The position numbers were made by a program, and so were the translations under genes. A stretch of DNA of 64,000 bases, taken from contig NZ_QZCG01000007.1 of the NCBI RefSeq assembly GCF_003591515.1, positions 62,001 to 126,000 of the forward strand, in the 5' to 3' direction. The notes beneath the pieces are model-generated. The model searched no databases. It was given only the letters and a program-made list of their open reading frames with translations, and had not been told where the DNA came from. This DNA comes from Paracoccus onubensis. GTDB lineage: Bacteria; Pseudomonadota; Alphaproteobacteria; Rhodobacterales; Rhodobacteraceae. Below, one piece after another: positions 34,502-44,055 of the stretch. Within the stretch, counting starts at the first letter, position 1, and the number at the start of each line of letters is the position of its first letter.

Positions 34502-35830
34502 ATGAGAATGCAGAAAATCGCCACATTGACCCAAAGACTGAAACGGCTGACCCCCGTGACGTATTATGGGCGCGTGCGTTCGATCCGGGCCGGGGTAATC
34601 TGCGTTTCCGGGTTGAATGCCTATGCTTCGGTCGGCGATCGGGTACGCATTGGTCTGCAATCGGGCAGTATCGGCGGCGAGATCGTGGGATTGCGACAGT
34701 CGTTCGCAGAGATTCTGCCCGAAGGCGAACCCGAGGGGCTTTCCATCGGTGCCCGGGTGAAATTGCTGTTCGCACCCGAGATTTCGCCCTGCGACAGCTG
34801 GATCGGACGAATCATCGACCCCCTTGGTCAACCGCTGGACGGCCGGCCGTTACCGCGAGGCGCCGCGCCGCGCCCGTTCCGCTGCGAGGCACTTCCCGCA
34901 ATCGCGCGCAAACGGCTGGGCGCGCGTCTGGCGACGGGTCTTGCGGTCTTCGACACGCTGCTGCCTTTGGTGCGGGGACAGCGGATCGGGCTGTTCGCGG
35001 GATCGGGCGTCGGAAAATCCAGCCTGCTGTCCCGGCTGGCCCGCAATGTGCAGGCTGACATCGTGGTCATTGCCATGATTGGCGAGCGCGGGCGCGAATT
35101 GCGGGAATTCGTCGAGAAAACGCTTGGCCCGGAGGGCATGCGGCGGGCGGTGATCGTGACAGCGACGTCGGATCGCTCGCCTTTGATACGGCGCAGATGT
35201 GCATGGGCCGCCATGGCCGTGGCCGAGCATTTTCGCGATCAGGGCCGTCATGTGCTGCTGTTGGCAGATTCGATCACCCGTTTCGCAGAGGCACACCGCG
35301 AAATCGCCTTCGCCGCCGGAGAGCCTCCGAGCTATCGCGGTTTCCCGCCTTCGGTGGCCAATCTGATCATGGCGCTGGCGGAAAGGGCCGGGCCCGGGGC
35401 AGAGGGCAGCGGGGATATCACGGGAATTTTCTCGGTTCTGGTGGCAGGCTCGGATATGGAGGAGCCGATCGCCGATATTCTTCGCGGAACGCTGGACGGG
35501 CATGTGATCCTTGACCGGGCTATCGCCGAGCGCGGTCGTTTTCCGGCGGTGGATGTTGTCCGCTCGGTGTCGCGGGCGCTGCCCGATGCCGCGAGCGAGA
35601 CGGAAAATTCCATGATCGCGCATGCGCGCAAGGCATTGGGGACATATGCCGAATCCGAGCTGATGATCCGTTCGGGACTATATGCCGCCGGATCGGATCC
35701 ACAGCTTGACGAGGCTGTGCGGCTCTATCCTCATCTGGATGCTTTCGTTACCGGAGCCTGCCCTTCCGTCGCCGAAAGCTTTTCCGCTTTGGCGGTGGCA
35801 TTGCGGAAGCCTTCGATTGCCGGAAGGTGA
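34502..35830 (+). CDS. fliI: Flagellar export ATPase FliI
   Basis: This 442-residue type III export ATPase shows Walker A FAGSGVGKSSLLSRL near residue 165, Walker B VLLLADSITRFAEAHRE, and an F1-beta-like core with YRGFPPSVANLIMALAERAG. It energises delivery of rod and hook subunits. The start at 34502 (MRMQKIATLTQRLKRL) fits the family N-terminus; the longer frame from 34409 overlaps flgB. It diverges from flgB with 92 bases between. Confidence 0.94.
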   Translation: MRMQKIATLTQRLKRLTPVTYYGRVRSIRAGVICVSGLNAYASVGDRVRIGLQSGSIGGEIVGLRQSFAEILPEGEPEGLSIGARVKLLFAPEISPCDSWIGRIIDPLGQPLDGRPLPRGAAPRPFRCEALPAIARKRLGARLATGLAVFDTLLPLVRGQRIGLFAGSGVGKSSLLSRLARNVQADIVVIAMIGERGRELREFVEKTLGPEGMRRAVIVTATSDRSPLIRRRCAWAAMAVAEHFRDQGRHVLLLADSITRFAEAHREIAFAAGEPPSYRGFPPSVANLIMALAERAGPGAEGSGDITGIFSVLVAGSDMEEPIADILRGTLDGHVILDRAIAERGRFPAVDVVRSVSRALPDAASETENSMIAHARKALGTYAESELMIRSGLYAAGSDPQLDEAVRLYPHLDAFVTGACPSVAESFSALAVALRKPSIAGR

Positions 35831-35881
35831 TGAAATACGCATCTGCGATGCGGATCTGATGTGATGGCGGGACCTGTGGGC

Positions 35882-37414
35882 CTATTTGCCGCGTCGGATG
35901 GCCGCCCTGAGTTCTGACAGGTGATAGGCTCCGGTCACGAAGCTGAGGATGAAATAGATGGCCGCCCCGCCGAAGACCAGAAGCGCCAGTCCTGCGCCGC
36001 GCCCCATTCCGACCGACTCGATCCAGAACTCCATGAACCACAGGGCAACCGCCATAAATGCGGCGGCGGCAATGATGCGAGGAGCGGTGCGTTTCAGGCG
36101 CGCATCGGCGCGGGCAGCCTGTCCCATGGCGCGGGTACCCCACCAGAGCTGGCCTACCATCACCCATGCCGCGACCGTGGTGCCGATTGCGGCGGCAAGA
36201 AAGCCGATCAGCGGCATCAGCCCAAAGGCGATGGCCGCGTTCACCACCATCGACATTACGGCAAAGCGGAAAGGTGTGCGGGTATCCTCGCGCGCGAAGT
36301 AAAGCGGTTGCAGGATTTTCTGCAGCACGAAGGCAGGCAGGCCAAGCGCATAGACGACCAGCGCCTTCGCGGTCTGACTGGTGTCATGGGCGGTGAACTG
36401 GCCGCGTTCGAACAGGGTCGCAACCATCGGCTCGGCGATGACGGCGATTGCGAAAGCGGCGGGAAGGGTCAGGAACAGGCCGAATTCGGTGGCCCGGGAA
36501 TAGGCGGATTGTCCGCCCGCGTGATCCTCGGCCCGGATTCGGCGGGCGAGTTCGGGCAGCAGGACCACCGCGACGGCAGCTCCGACGACACCAAGGGGCA
36601 ACTGGTAAAGGCGATCCGAATAGGACAGCCAGCCGATCGCGCCTTCGAAGCGCGAGCCGACCTGGCGGCCGATCAGAAGGTTAAGCTGCACTACACCGCC
36701 CGCGAAGGCGGCCGGCAGCGCCACGGCCAGCAGGCGGCGCATATCGGGCGAAAGGCGCGGCTTGCGCGGAAAGAATGTCCAGCCGTTGCGATGCGCGTCC
36801 CACCAGACAAGCGCAAGCTGGGAGATACCCGTCAGCGGCGTCGCCCATGCCAGTGTCAGACCCAGATCCCAGCCCAGCAGCCGGCCCAGGCCCATGCCAA
36901 TGATGAACAGCAGATTAAGCAGGACCGGCGCTGCCGCCGCGGCGGTGAAGCGGCCATTGGCGTTCAGCACGCCCGATATCATGGACGCCAGCGAGATCAG
37001 CAGGATATAGGGGAACGTGATCCGACCATATTCGACCGCGAGCGCGAAACGTTCGTCTCCGGCAAAGCCCGCAGCCATCAGCCAGACCAGCACCGGCATG
37101 AAGATCATCGCAATCGCGGTCAGGACCAGTACCACCGATAACAGCCCGGAAAATGCCTCGGCGGCAAAGCGTTGGGCATCGGCGCGGTTCTCCAACTTCT
37201 TCGAGAAGATCGGGACAAAGGCCGTATTGAACGCGCCTTCCGCGAAAAAGCGGCGGAACATGTTGGGCAGCGACAGCGCGATCAGGAAGGCTTCCGCGAC
37301 CGGGCCGGTTCCCAGCCAGGCTGCCATCAGGATGTCGCGGACAAAGCCCGACACGCGGGAGACGAAGGTCCAGATCCCGACCGACAGGAATCCGCGCATC
37401 AGTCCTGATTTCAT
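35882..37414 (-). CDS. murJ: Lipid II flippase MurJ
   Basis: This 510-residue inner-membrane protein has 14 predicted helices and the MviN signature SGFVRDILMAAWLGTGPVAEAF near residue 22, with FRRFFAEGAFNTAFVPIFS. It flips the peptidoglycan precursor lipid II. The ATG overlaps the glnD stop by four bases, so translation is coupled. It converges with fliI. Confidence 0.95.
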   Translation of the reverse strand: MKSGLMRGFLSVGIWTFVSRVSGFVRDILMAAWLGTGPVAEAFLIALSLPNMFRRFFAEGAFNTAFVPIFSKKLENRADAQRFAAEAFSGLLSVVLVLTAIAMIFMPVLVWLMAAGFAGDERFALAVEYGRITFPYILLISLASMISGVLNANGRFTAAAAAPVLLNLLFIIGMGLGRLLGWDLGLTLAWATPLTGISQLALVWWDAHRNGWTFFPRKPRLSPDMRRLLAVALPAAFAGGVVQLNLLIGRQVGSRFEGAIGWLSYSDRLYQLPLGVVGAAVAVVLLPELARRIRAEDHAGGQSAYSRATEFGLFLTLPAAFAIAVIAEPMVATLFERGQFTAHDTSQTAKALVVYALGLPAFVLQKILQPLYFAREDTRTPFRFAVMSMVVNAAIAFGLMPLIGFLAAAIGTTVAAWVMVGQLWWGTRAMGQAARADARLKRTAPRIIAAAAFMAVALWFMEFWIESVGMGRGAGLALLVFGGAAIYFILSFVTGAYHLSELRAAIRRGK

Positions 37415-40203
37415 GCGTTCTTGTCCTCTGCCCGTTTCGCACCGTCCGCGATGGCCGATCGCAGTTTCTTCTCAAGCGAGTTGCGCTTGGCCTCGCTGTG
37501 CAGCTTCAGGCCGAACATGTCCTTGACGTAGAAACTGTCAACCACCTGCGCGCCATATGTGGCGATCACGGCGCTCACGATCTGGATATGATTTGCCGCG
37601 AGCGTGCGGGTCAGGTCATATAGCAGGCCGGGGCGGTCCCGGGTATCGATCTCGATGATCGTGTAGATGTCGCTGCCCTCGTCATCGAAGGTGACATGCG
37701 TGGGAAAGCGGAATTCCCGATTCCGCTTCTTGGGTTTGTCGCGAGTGGCAAAGGCCTCGCGCGCGACGATTTCACCGCTGAGCGTGCGCAGGATTGTCTG
37801 GCGCAACCGGGGCAGGCGGTCTTCGGCAAAGGGATGCCCCTCGGCGTCCTGTATCCAGAAGACCGCCGTCGCGTAACCGTCCCGGGTTGTATAGGTCCGG
37901 GCATCCACGACATTCGCGCCCATCAGGGTCAATGCCCCGCAGAGCCGCGAAAATATTCCCGGATGGTCGGCCAGCACGAAGGCGGCGCGGGTTGCGTCCC
38001 GGTCTGTATCGGGATGCAGGTCGATACGGATTTCATCGGCACCGATTTCCTGCAGCAATTCGGCAAATACCGCCTGGGTCTCGGTCGGCAGGCCGGGCCA
38101 GTAATTGTCGTAATGCCGCCCGATCTCGGCGCGGATCTCCCGCGCTTCCCATCCCTTGGCGATCAGCAGATGCCGCAAGGAGCGTTTCGCCTCGTTCTGG
38201 CGCCTGTCGCGATTCAGGTCCTCCATGCCGTTTTCCAGGATGGTGGCGGTATCCAGATGAAGCTTGCGCAAAAGCGCCGCTTTCCAGTTGTTCCAGACAC
38301 CCGGTCCGACGCCGCGGATATCGCAGGTCGTCAGAACCAGCAGCAGGTCCAGACGTTTGCGGGTTTTTACCGCCTTTGCGAAATCGCGCAGGGTGCGCGG
38401 ATCGGAAATATCGCGCTTTTGCGCGACATCCGACATCAACAGATGGTTTCGCACCAGCCATTCCACGGTCTCGACATCCTCGGCCGAGAAGCCGAAACGG
38501 ATGGCGATGCGGCGGACGATGCGGGCTCCGAGGATCGAGTGATCCTCGGGGCGTCCCTTGCCGATATCATGCAGAAGCGTGGCCAGGTAAAGGACGCGGC
38601 GATTGACGCCGGCTTCCATGATCTCGCTCGACAACGGCAGGTCCGATGGATGCTCGCCCCGTTCGATCTCGGCAAGGGCGGCGACGCATTGGATGGAATG
38701 CTCGTCCACCGTGTAATGATGATACAGGTTGAACTGCATCATCGCCACAACGGGTTCGAATTCCGGGATGAAAGCGGCCAGCACGCCAAGTTCGTTCATG
38801 CGCCGCAGAGAACGTTCCGGATTGCCATGTTTCAGCAGCAGATCCATGAAGATGCGAATCGCTTCGGGATCCGAGCGAATGGTGTCGTCGATCAGGTCCA
38901 GATTGGCCGCGACAATCCGCATGGCGTCCGGGTGGATCAGGATCCCGGTGCGCAGTGCTTCCTCGAACAGGCGCAGGATATTCAGCGGATCGGCGGTGAA
39001 TTCCGCTTCGTTCTGGATCGCCAGCCGGCCATGATGATCGACGAAGCCCGCCTTCAGTTTGCGCCGTTTGCGGAACAATCTGCCGAGGAACGGGGCCGAG
39101 CGGACATGCTGCGCCTCGAGCGCGGTCAGGAATACGCGGGTCAGTTCACCCACTCGCGTCGCGTGACGGAAATAATCCTGCATGAAATACTCGACGCCGC
39201 GCCGGGCGCGCGTATCGGAATAACCCATTCGGCTGGCGACTTCGACCTGCATGTCGAAAGACAGCACATCGACGGGGCGTCCCGCAATCAGATGCAGATG
39301 ACAGCGTACCGCCCACAGGAAATCCTCGGCCTGCCAGAAGGCCAGATGCTCGTCGCGGGTGAATACGCCCATCGCCACCAGTTCGACGGCGCGGTCGACG
39401 TGGTGGATGTATTTGGCGATCCAGTAAAGTGTCTGCAGGTCGCGCAGCCCCCCTTTGCCCTCCTTGACGTTGGGCTCGAGGACGTAGCGCTGCCCGCCCT
39501 GACGCTGATGGCGGGCAGAGCGTTCTTCCAGCTTGGCTTCGACGAATTGCGGAATGGTCTTTTCGAAAAGCTCGGACCACAGCCTGTCGCCCAATTCATG
39601 TGCCAGCGCGGCATGACCAGCGATCAGCCGATGCTCGACCAGCGAGGTTCGGATCGTCATGTCGCTTGCACCCAGGCGTAGGCAATCGTCGATCGTGCGG
39701 ATGGAATGGCCGATCTTCAATTTCAGATCCCAGAGCATATACAGCATGGATTCGACCACACTCTCGGCCCAGGGCGTAATTTTGTAGGGTGTCAGAAACA
39801 GCAGATCGACGTCGGATCCCGGTGCCATTTCGGCCCGGCCATAACCCCCAACGGCCAGAATGGCCAGCCGCTCCGCTTCCGAGGACGCGTGCTGTGAATG
39901 CAGATAGGTGGTTGCGACGTGATGGATCGCGGTGACGACGCCATCGGTCAACATGGCGATTGCGCGCACGGTTTCGCGTGCCGCGCGGGGATGACCCTGG
40001 AATCCCGCCGTGATGTCATCCATTGCCGAATTCCGCGCGTCGACGAGCCGCGCCACCGTCGTTGCCCGGATGTCGCGCGGCTCCTTCACTCCCGACAGGG
40101 CCTCATCAAGCAGCGGAAGGAAGCTTTCAGGGTCGAATATCGCATGCGCCCCGGGCAATGCCGGGGCGCTTTGTATGCCGCTTTCAGAAGCCGTTCTGGT
40201 CAA
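37411..40203 (-). CDS. glnD: Bifunctional uridylyltransferase/uridylyl-removing enzyme GlnD
   Basis: This 930-residue nitrogen sensor modifies PII proteins. It has, in order, the nucleotidyltransferase motif GGYGRAEMAPGSDVDLLF near residue 120, a GlnD-E helical domain, the HD-domain motif LATLLHDIGKGRPEDHS near residue 545, and two C-terminal ACT domains for glutamine sensing (near residues 740 and 855). The start is a TTG just after the stop of the upstream gene; no ATG fits, so the exact start is uncertain. Confidence 0.94.
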   Translation of the reverse strand: MTRTASESGIQSAPALPGAHAIFDPESFLPLLDEALSGVKEPRDIRATTVARLVDARNSAMDDITAGFQGHPRAARETVRAIAMLTDGVVTAIHHVATTYLHSQHASSEAERLAILAVGGYGRAEMAPGSDVDLLFLTPYKITPWAESVVESMLYMLWDLKLKIGHSIRTIDDCLRLGASDMTIRTSLVEHRLIAGHAALAHELGDRLWSELFEKTIPQFVEAKLEERSARHQRQGGQRYVLEPNVKEGKGGLRDLQTLYWIAKYIHHVDRAVELVAMGVFTRDEHLAFWQAEDFLWAVRCHLHLIAGRPVDVLSFDMQVEVASRMGYSDTRARRGVEYFMQDYFRHATRVGELTRVFLTALEAQHVRSAPFLGRLFRKRRKLKAGFVDHHGRLAIQNEAEFTADPLNILRLFEEALRTGILIHPDAMRIVAANLDLIDDTIRSDPEAIRIFMDLLLKHGNPERSLRRMNELGVLAAFIPEFEPVVAMMQFNLYHHYTVDEHSIQCVAALAEIERGEHPSDLPLSSEIMEAGVNRRVLYLATLLHDIGKGRPEDHSILGARIVRRIAIRFGFSAEDVETVEWLVRNHLLMSDVAQKRDISDPRTLRDFAKAVKTRKRLDLLLVLTTCDIRGVGPGVWNNWKAALLRKLHLDTATILENGMEDLNRDRRQNEAKRSLRHLLIAKGWEAREIRAEIGRHYDNYWPGLPTETQAVFAELLQEIGADEIRIDLHPDTDRDATRAAFVLADHPGIFSRLCGALTLMGANVVDARTYTTRDGYATAVFWIQDAEGHPFAEDRLPRLRQTILRTLSGEIVAREAFATRDKPKKRNREFRFPTHVTFDDEGSDIYTIIEIDTRDRPGLLYDLTRTLAANHIQIVSAVIATYGAQVVDSFYVKDMFGLKLHSEAKRNSLEKKLRSAIADGAKRAEDKNA

Positions 40204-40205
40204 GA

Positions 40206-41414
40206 TCAGAAGCCGAAACCGCCGAAGCCGCGCGGCGCCGGATCAAGGATGACAAGCTGACTGTTGCGGATCGTGGCCACCGCCAGCCCGCGCTCGGCGG
40301 TGCGGTCGGCCCGCAGCCGGAAGACGCCGCCCACGCCGGCAAAGCCCGAGGACCGGGTCAGCCCGCTGGTCGTCAGGGCATTTCGGTTTCCGGCGCGGAC
40401 CTGCGATGCGATGGCGGCGATGGCATCATAGGACAGGCTGGCCAGATCATGCGGCGCTTCGCCATAAGCCGCCTGATAACGTGCGTTGAACTGCTGGATC
40501 AAATTCTGGTCGGGAATGGCGAACCAGCCGTTCTGAAGCTGAGGCATCCCGCGACGCGCGCGAGGCTCGTCCCAGCGAGTCAGCCCCATGAATTGCGTGA
40601 CCTGCGAGGTGACGCCGGCTGCAGCCAGTTTCTCGGTCAGGTAAGGCAGGACCGCGGCATGATTGGCGGTCATGAAAATGGCGTCCACCTGACCGGATTT
40701 CGCCGCCTGCGCGATTTGCGGCGTTACCCCGTCGACCCCGGTGATCGACACCGGATGGTTGCTGCGGCCAGCAAGACGCGCCCCATTGCGCGCGATTGCC
40801 GTCTCGATGGCGCGCCCGCCGATCTGGCCGGCAACGTCGTTCTCGGCCACGACATAGATATTGCGCTTCCCTTGCCGTACGCCATAGCTCACCAGCCGGT
40901 TGGCGACATTCGAGAAATTCGTGCCCATGACGAAGACATTGCCGCCGGCGATCTCGCTGTTATTCGAGAATGACAGCACGTTGATGCTGCGCGGCGCCAT
41001 GGCGCTGCCGACCGCATTTGCCGCCTCGGCATAAAGCGGTCCGACGATGATCTTCGCGCCGGCGTCGGCGGCGGCATTCGCTTGCGCCACGGCCTTCGCT
41101 GTATCCCCGCCGGTATCATAGATGCTCAGATCGATCGTTGCCCCCTGCGCATCGGCGACCGCCATTTGTGCGGCGTTTTTGAGGCTGCGGGCAAGAACCT
41201 CGACATTTGGATTTCCGCTGCCGCCGGGTACGAGCAGGGCGACCTTGACGGGCTGGCCGGGATCGATCATCTGGCCGGACTCAGGACCGACCGCACCGAC
41301 ATTGCCGCCGCTGGGCTGACATGCGGCGATTGCGACCACACTCAGGATCGCACCCGCGCGCAAGACGGCACGGCGGAGAAGGTTCGGTCTCCGGGTTGTG
41401 ATAATTGCGGACAT
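40206..41414 (-). CDS. Penicillin-binding protein activator, LpoA-like lipoprotein
   Basis: This 402-residue lipoprotein has a lipobox (VVAIAACQPS) and a type I periplasmic-binding-protein fold, with KVALLVPGGSGNPNVEVLARSLKNAAQMAV at the start of the domain, as in the LpoA C-terminal domain family. Relatives sit in the outer membrane and stimulate peptidoglycan synthases. It is divergent from rsmI and ends just before glnD, a common arrangement in Rhodobacterales. The cofactor role is inferred from the family; it lacks the N-terminal TPR part of the E. coli LpoA. Confidence 0.82.
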   Translation of the reverse strand: MSAIITTRRPNLLRRAVLRAGAILSVVAIAACQPSGGNVGAVGPESGQMIDPGQPVKVALLVPGGSGNPNVEVLARSLKNAAQMAVADAQGATIDLSIYDTGGDTAKAVAQANAAADAGAKIIVGPLYAEAANAVGSAMAPRSINVLSFSNNSEIAGGNVFVMGTNFSNVANRLVSYGVRQGKRNIYVVAENDVAGQIGGRAIETAIARNGARLAGRSNHPVSITGVDGVTPQIAQAAKSGQVDAIFMTANHAAVLPYLTEKLAAAGVTSQVTQFMGLTRWDEPRARRGMPQLQNGWFAIPDQNLIQQFNARYQAAYGEAPHDLASLSYDAIAAIASQVRAGNRNALTTSGLTRSSGFAGVGGVFRLRADRTAERGLAVATIRNSQLVILDPAPRGFGGFGF

Positions 41415-41523
41415 GTGGAATTTCCCTGCTGTAGACTGGATAACGGCGGATTAAGCGCAAACTATGTCCATCGCCTGCGAATGGCAATCGCGCGCAGGCC
41501 CGCATCAGCCAGAGGAGTGACCC

Positions 41524-42474
41524 GTGAGCGAACGAAAATCCGGCGTGAAACCGGCGATGAGAACCGGCCGGGACGAACCGGCGCGCCGGATTCCCGCCCA
41601 TGTCGAGGCGGCAGCTCTTTTGCCCGGTCTCTATCTGGTCGCAACGCCGATCGGGACCGCGCGCGATATTACCCTGCGCGCCCTTGATGTGTTGAATTCC
41701 GCCGAGCTTCTGGCGGCCGAGGATACCCGCGTGATGCGTCACCTGATGGATATTCACGGCATCCCGCTGCGCGGGCGCAGGATCATCGCCTATCACGATC
41801 ATAACGCGGACCGTCAGCGGCCGGTTATCATGGCGGCCCTGCGACAGGGGCGGAGCCTCGCCTATGCCTCCGACGCGGGGACGCCGCTTGTCGCCGATCC
41901 GGGATTTCGGCTTGCGCGCGATGCGGCCATGCAGGGAAGCCGCGTGCATGCGGTTCCGGGACCTTCGGCGGCTTTGGCGGCGCTCAGCCTGTCCGGGCTG
42001 CCCAGCGACCGCTTTCTTTTCGCCGGATTTCCGCCCACGGGTAAATCCGCAAGGGCGAGCTGGCTGAGACAATGGACCATGATCGACGCGACGGTGATCC
42101 TGTTCGAAAGCCCGCGACGCGTTAACCACATGTTGGAAGAGTTGTTCGACATCGAGCCGAATCGGATTATCGTCGTGACCAGAGAACTGACGAAAAAATT
42201 CGAAGAAGTGATTCGAGGGACGGCGGCAGAACTGCTTTCCGACCCGCGGCTGAACGGCATCAAGGGGGAAGTCGTTGTCGTTCTTGATCGTCCGGCGCCT
42301 GTCATGGCTGATGCCGGGACGGTACAGGCCGCATTGGAAGAGAAACTCCGGACCATGACCGTCAAGGATGCCGCGCGTGATGTGGCGGCGGAATTGGGTC
42401 TGAGTCGGCGGGACGTTTATCAGGCCGCCATTGATCTTACCGCTCAGAAGGGCGTGGATGACAGGGAATCCTGA
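41524..42474 (+). CDS. rsmI: 16S rRNA 2'-O-ribose C1402 methyltransferase RsmI
   Basis: This 316-residue tetrapyrrole-methylase-fold enzyme modifies C1402 of 16S rRNA. It shows GLYLVATPIGTARDITLRAL near residue 37, AAEDTRVMRHLMD, and SDAGTPLVADPGFRLAR, the family core. Translation starts at a GTG with AGAGGAG about seven bases upstream. A hairpin follows before yraN. Confidence 0.94.
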   Translation: MSERKSGVKPAMRTGRDEPARRIPAHVEAAALLPGLYLVATPIGTARDITLRALDVLNSAELLAAEDTRVMRHLMDIHGIPLRGRRIIAYHDHNADRQRPVIMAALRQGRSLAYASDAGTPLVADPGFRLARDAAMQGSRVHAVPGPSAALAALSLSGLPSDRFLFAGFPPTGKSARASWLRQWTMIDATVILFESPRRVNHMLEELFDIEPNRIIVVTRELTKKFEEVIRGTAAELLSDPRLNGIKGEVVVVLDRPAPVMADAGTVQAALEEKLRTMTVKDAARDVAAELGLSRRDVYQAAIDLTAQKGVDDRES

Positions 42475-42502
42475 TTTTCCGATGATTTGTATCTGTGGAA
42501 TG

Positions 42503-42528
42503 CTGCGCGACATGCCGTCGTCGCGCAG
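42503..42528 (+). terminator. Hairpin between rsmI and yraN
   Basis: CTGCGCGAC (42503-42511) pairs perfectly with GTCGCGCAG (42520-42528) around an eight-base loop. It lies 28 bases after the rsmI stop and before the yraN ribosome site. Without a T-run it may attenuate rather than end transcription. It also argues against the in-frame GTG at 42495 as the yraN start. Confidence 0.5.
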
Positions 42529-42548
42529 TGACGCTGAAAGGGACGCTG

Positions 42549-42992
42549 ATGGGTTGTCAACTCGAATTACTCGATCATATCGGCAAGGTGCAATTTTGCC
42601 CGGCGCCGCAGTCCAAGCGCATTGCCGCCGGACGTGCGAGACGAGGCAGAATTGCCGCGATTTCAGGGCAGATGGCCGAGGATCGGGTCGCAAGCCGCTA
42701 CAATGCCCAAGGATACGATATTCTTGCCCGGCGCTGGCGCGGCAGGGCCGGTGAAATCGACCTGATATGCCAGATCGGCGACTGTCTGGTTTTTGTCGAA
42801 GTGAAATCGTCGCGCAGCCATGCCTGCGCCGGAGAGCGTCTTAGCCGTCGCCAGATGGACCGAATTTGCCGTGCCGCATGCGAATTTTGCGGTGATCGAT
42901 CTGCCGGCCTGTTAAGCGAGATGCGCTTCGATGCGGCATTGGTTGATGCCTCTGGACGGATCGATGTCATTGAGAACGCGTTTGGCGGCTGA
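42549..42992 (+). CDS. yraN: YraN/UPF0102 family putative endonuclease
   Basis: This 147-residue protein has the YraN endonuclease-like core AEDRVASRYNAQGYDILARRWRGRAGEIDLICQ and VFVEVKSSRSHACAG, in which the E-D-(ExK) residues resemble the PD-(D/E)xK nuclease site. Start 42549 has AAGGGAC six bases upstream. The N-terminal segment of about 45 residues is longer than in most relatives and holds two cysteines. The biological substrate is unknown in the family. Confidence 0.88.
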   Translation: MGCQLELLDHIGKVQFCPAPQSKRIAAGRARRGRIAAISGQMAEDRVASRYNAQGYDILARRWRGRAGEIDLICQIGDCLVFVEVKSSRSHACAGERLSRRQMDRICRAACEFCGDRSAGLLSEMRFDAALVDASGRIDVIENAFGG

Positions 42993-43057
42993 ATTCCGGG
43001 CCTTGCATCCGACCTGAAGCCGGGTGACAAGCGACCGACAAGCTGCAGGAGAGCGCG

Positions 43058-44011
43058 ATGAGCCTTTACGTCGCATTACAGATGGACCCGTTGGAGTCTG
43101 TGGACATCAATGGTGACAGCACATTTCGTATCGGACTGGAAGCCGAGGCCCGGGGACACCGGCTTTTTCAATATACCGTCGATCAGATGCGCTATGACGA
43201 AGGGAAAGTCATCGTCCGGGGACGGCCGGTGAATTTGCGGCGTGTAGCCGGCGATCATGTGACATTCGGCGACTGGACCGAAGTGGATCTGACCGAATTC
43301 GATGTGATCTGGCTGCGGCAGGATCCGCCTTTCGACATGGCCTATGTGACATCGACGCATCTGCTGGATCGGGTACATCCCAGATCACTGGTCGTAAATG
43401 ATCCCTTCTGGGTGCGGAACTGCCCGGAGAAACTGATGGTGCTGGATTTCCCCGATCTCACGCCTCCGACCATGATCTCGCGTAACCCGGCCGATTTCCG
43501 GCGTTTTCGGGAGCGTCATGGAGAAATGATCGTCAAGCCGCTTTACGGCAACGGTGGTGCGGGAGTGTTCCATCTTCGTCACGACGATCCAAACCTGTCC
43601 TCCCTGCTCGAGACGTTTGCCGGGATCAACCGTGAGCCGATGATTGCCCAGAAATATCTTCCGGATGTCACCCAGGGTGACAAGCGGATCATCCTCGTCG
43701 ATGGTGAACCGGTGGGTGCGATCAATCGCGTGCCGCAGCAGGGCGAGACACGCTCGAACATGCATGTCGGTGGCCGGGCGGAAAAAATCGCGCTGACCGA
43801 TCGCGAGCGTGAAATATGCAAGCGGATCGGCCCGGTTCTGCGGGAAAAGGGCCTGATCTTCACGGGGATTGATGTTATCGGCGGTTGGCTGACCGAGATA
43901 AATGTCACCTCGCCGACAGGCATTCAGGAACTGGAGCGGTTTGACGGCATAAATGTCGCCGCTTTGATCTGGGAGGCGATCGAAAAGCGTGCTGCGGACC
44001 GGGTGGCATAA
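43058..44011 (+). CDS. gshB: Glutathione synthetase
   Basis: This 317-residue ATP-grasp ligase joins gamma-glutamylcysteine and glycine. Visible are the GshB N-terminal domain beginning [20 protein letters not shown], the ATP-grasp lid [17 protein letters not shown] and the metal-binding [15 protein letters not shown]. The ATG follows CAGGAGA. rsmI-yraN-gshB order with divergent LpoA-like gene is typical of this order of bacteria. Confidence 0.95.
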   Translation: MSLYVALQMDPLESVDINGDSTFRIGLEAEARGHRLFQYTVDQMRYDEGKVIVRGRPVNLRRVAGDHVTFGDWTEVDLTEFDVIWLRQDPPFDMAYVTSTHLLDRVHPRSLVVNDPFWVRNCPEKLMVLDFPDLTPPTMISRNPADFRRFRERHGEMIVKPLYGNGGAGVFHLRHDDPNLSSLLETFAGINREPMIAQKYLPDVTQGDKRIILVDGEPVGAINRVPQQGETRSNMHVGGRAEKIALTDREREICKRIGPVLREKGLIFTGIDVIGGWLTEINVTSPTGIQELERFDGINVAALIWEAIEKRAADRVA

Positions 44012-44055
44012 CCAGCCTGTTGCGGGACCCGGTGCCCGATTGATCTGCCACGCGA

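Noticed and set aside
37696..39681. 661-residue plus-strand open frame
   Set aside because: Antisense to glnD, without any recognisable domain.
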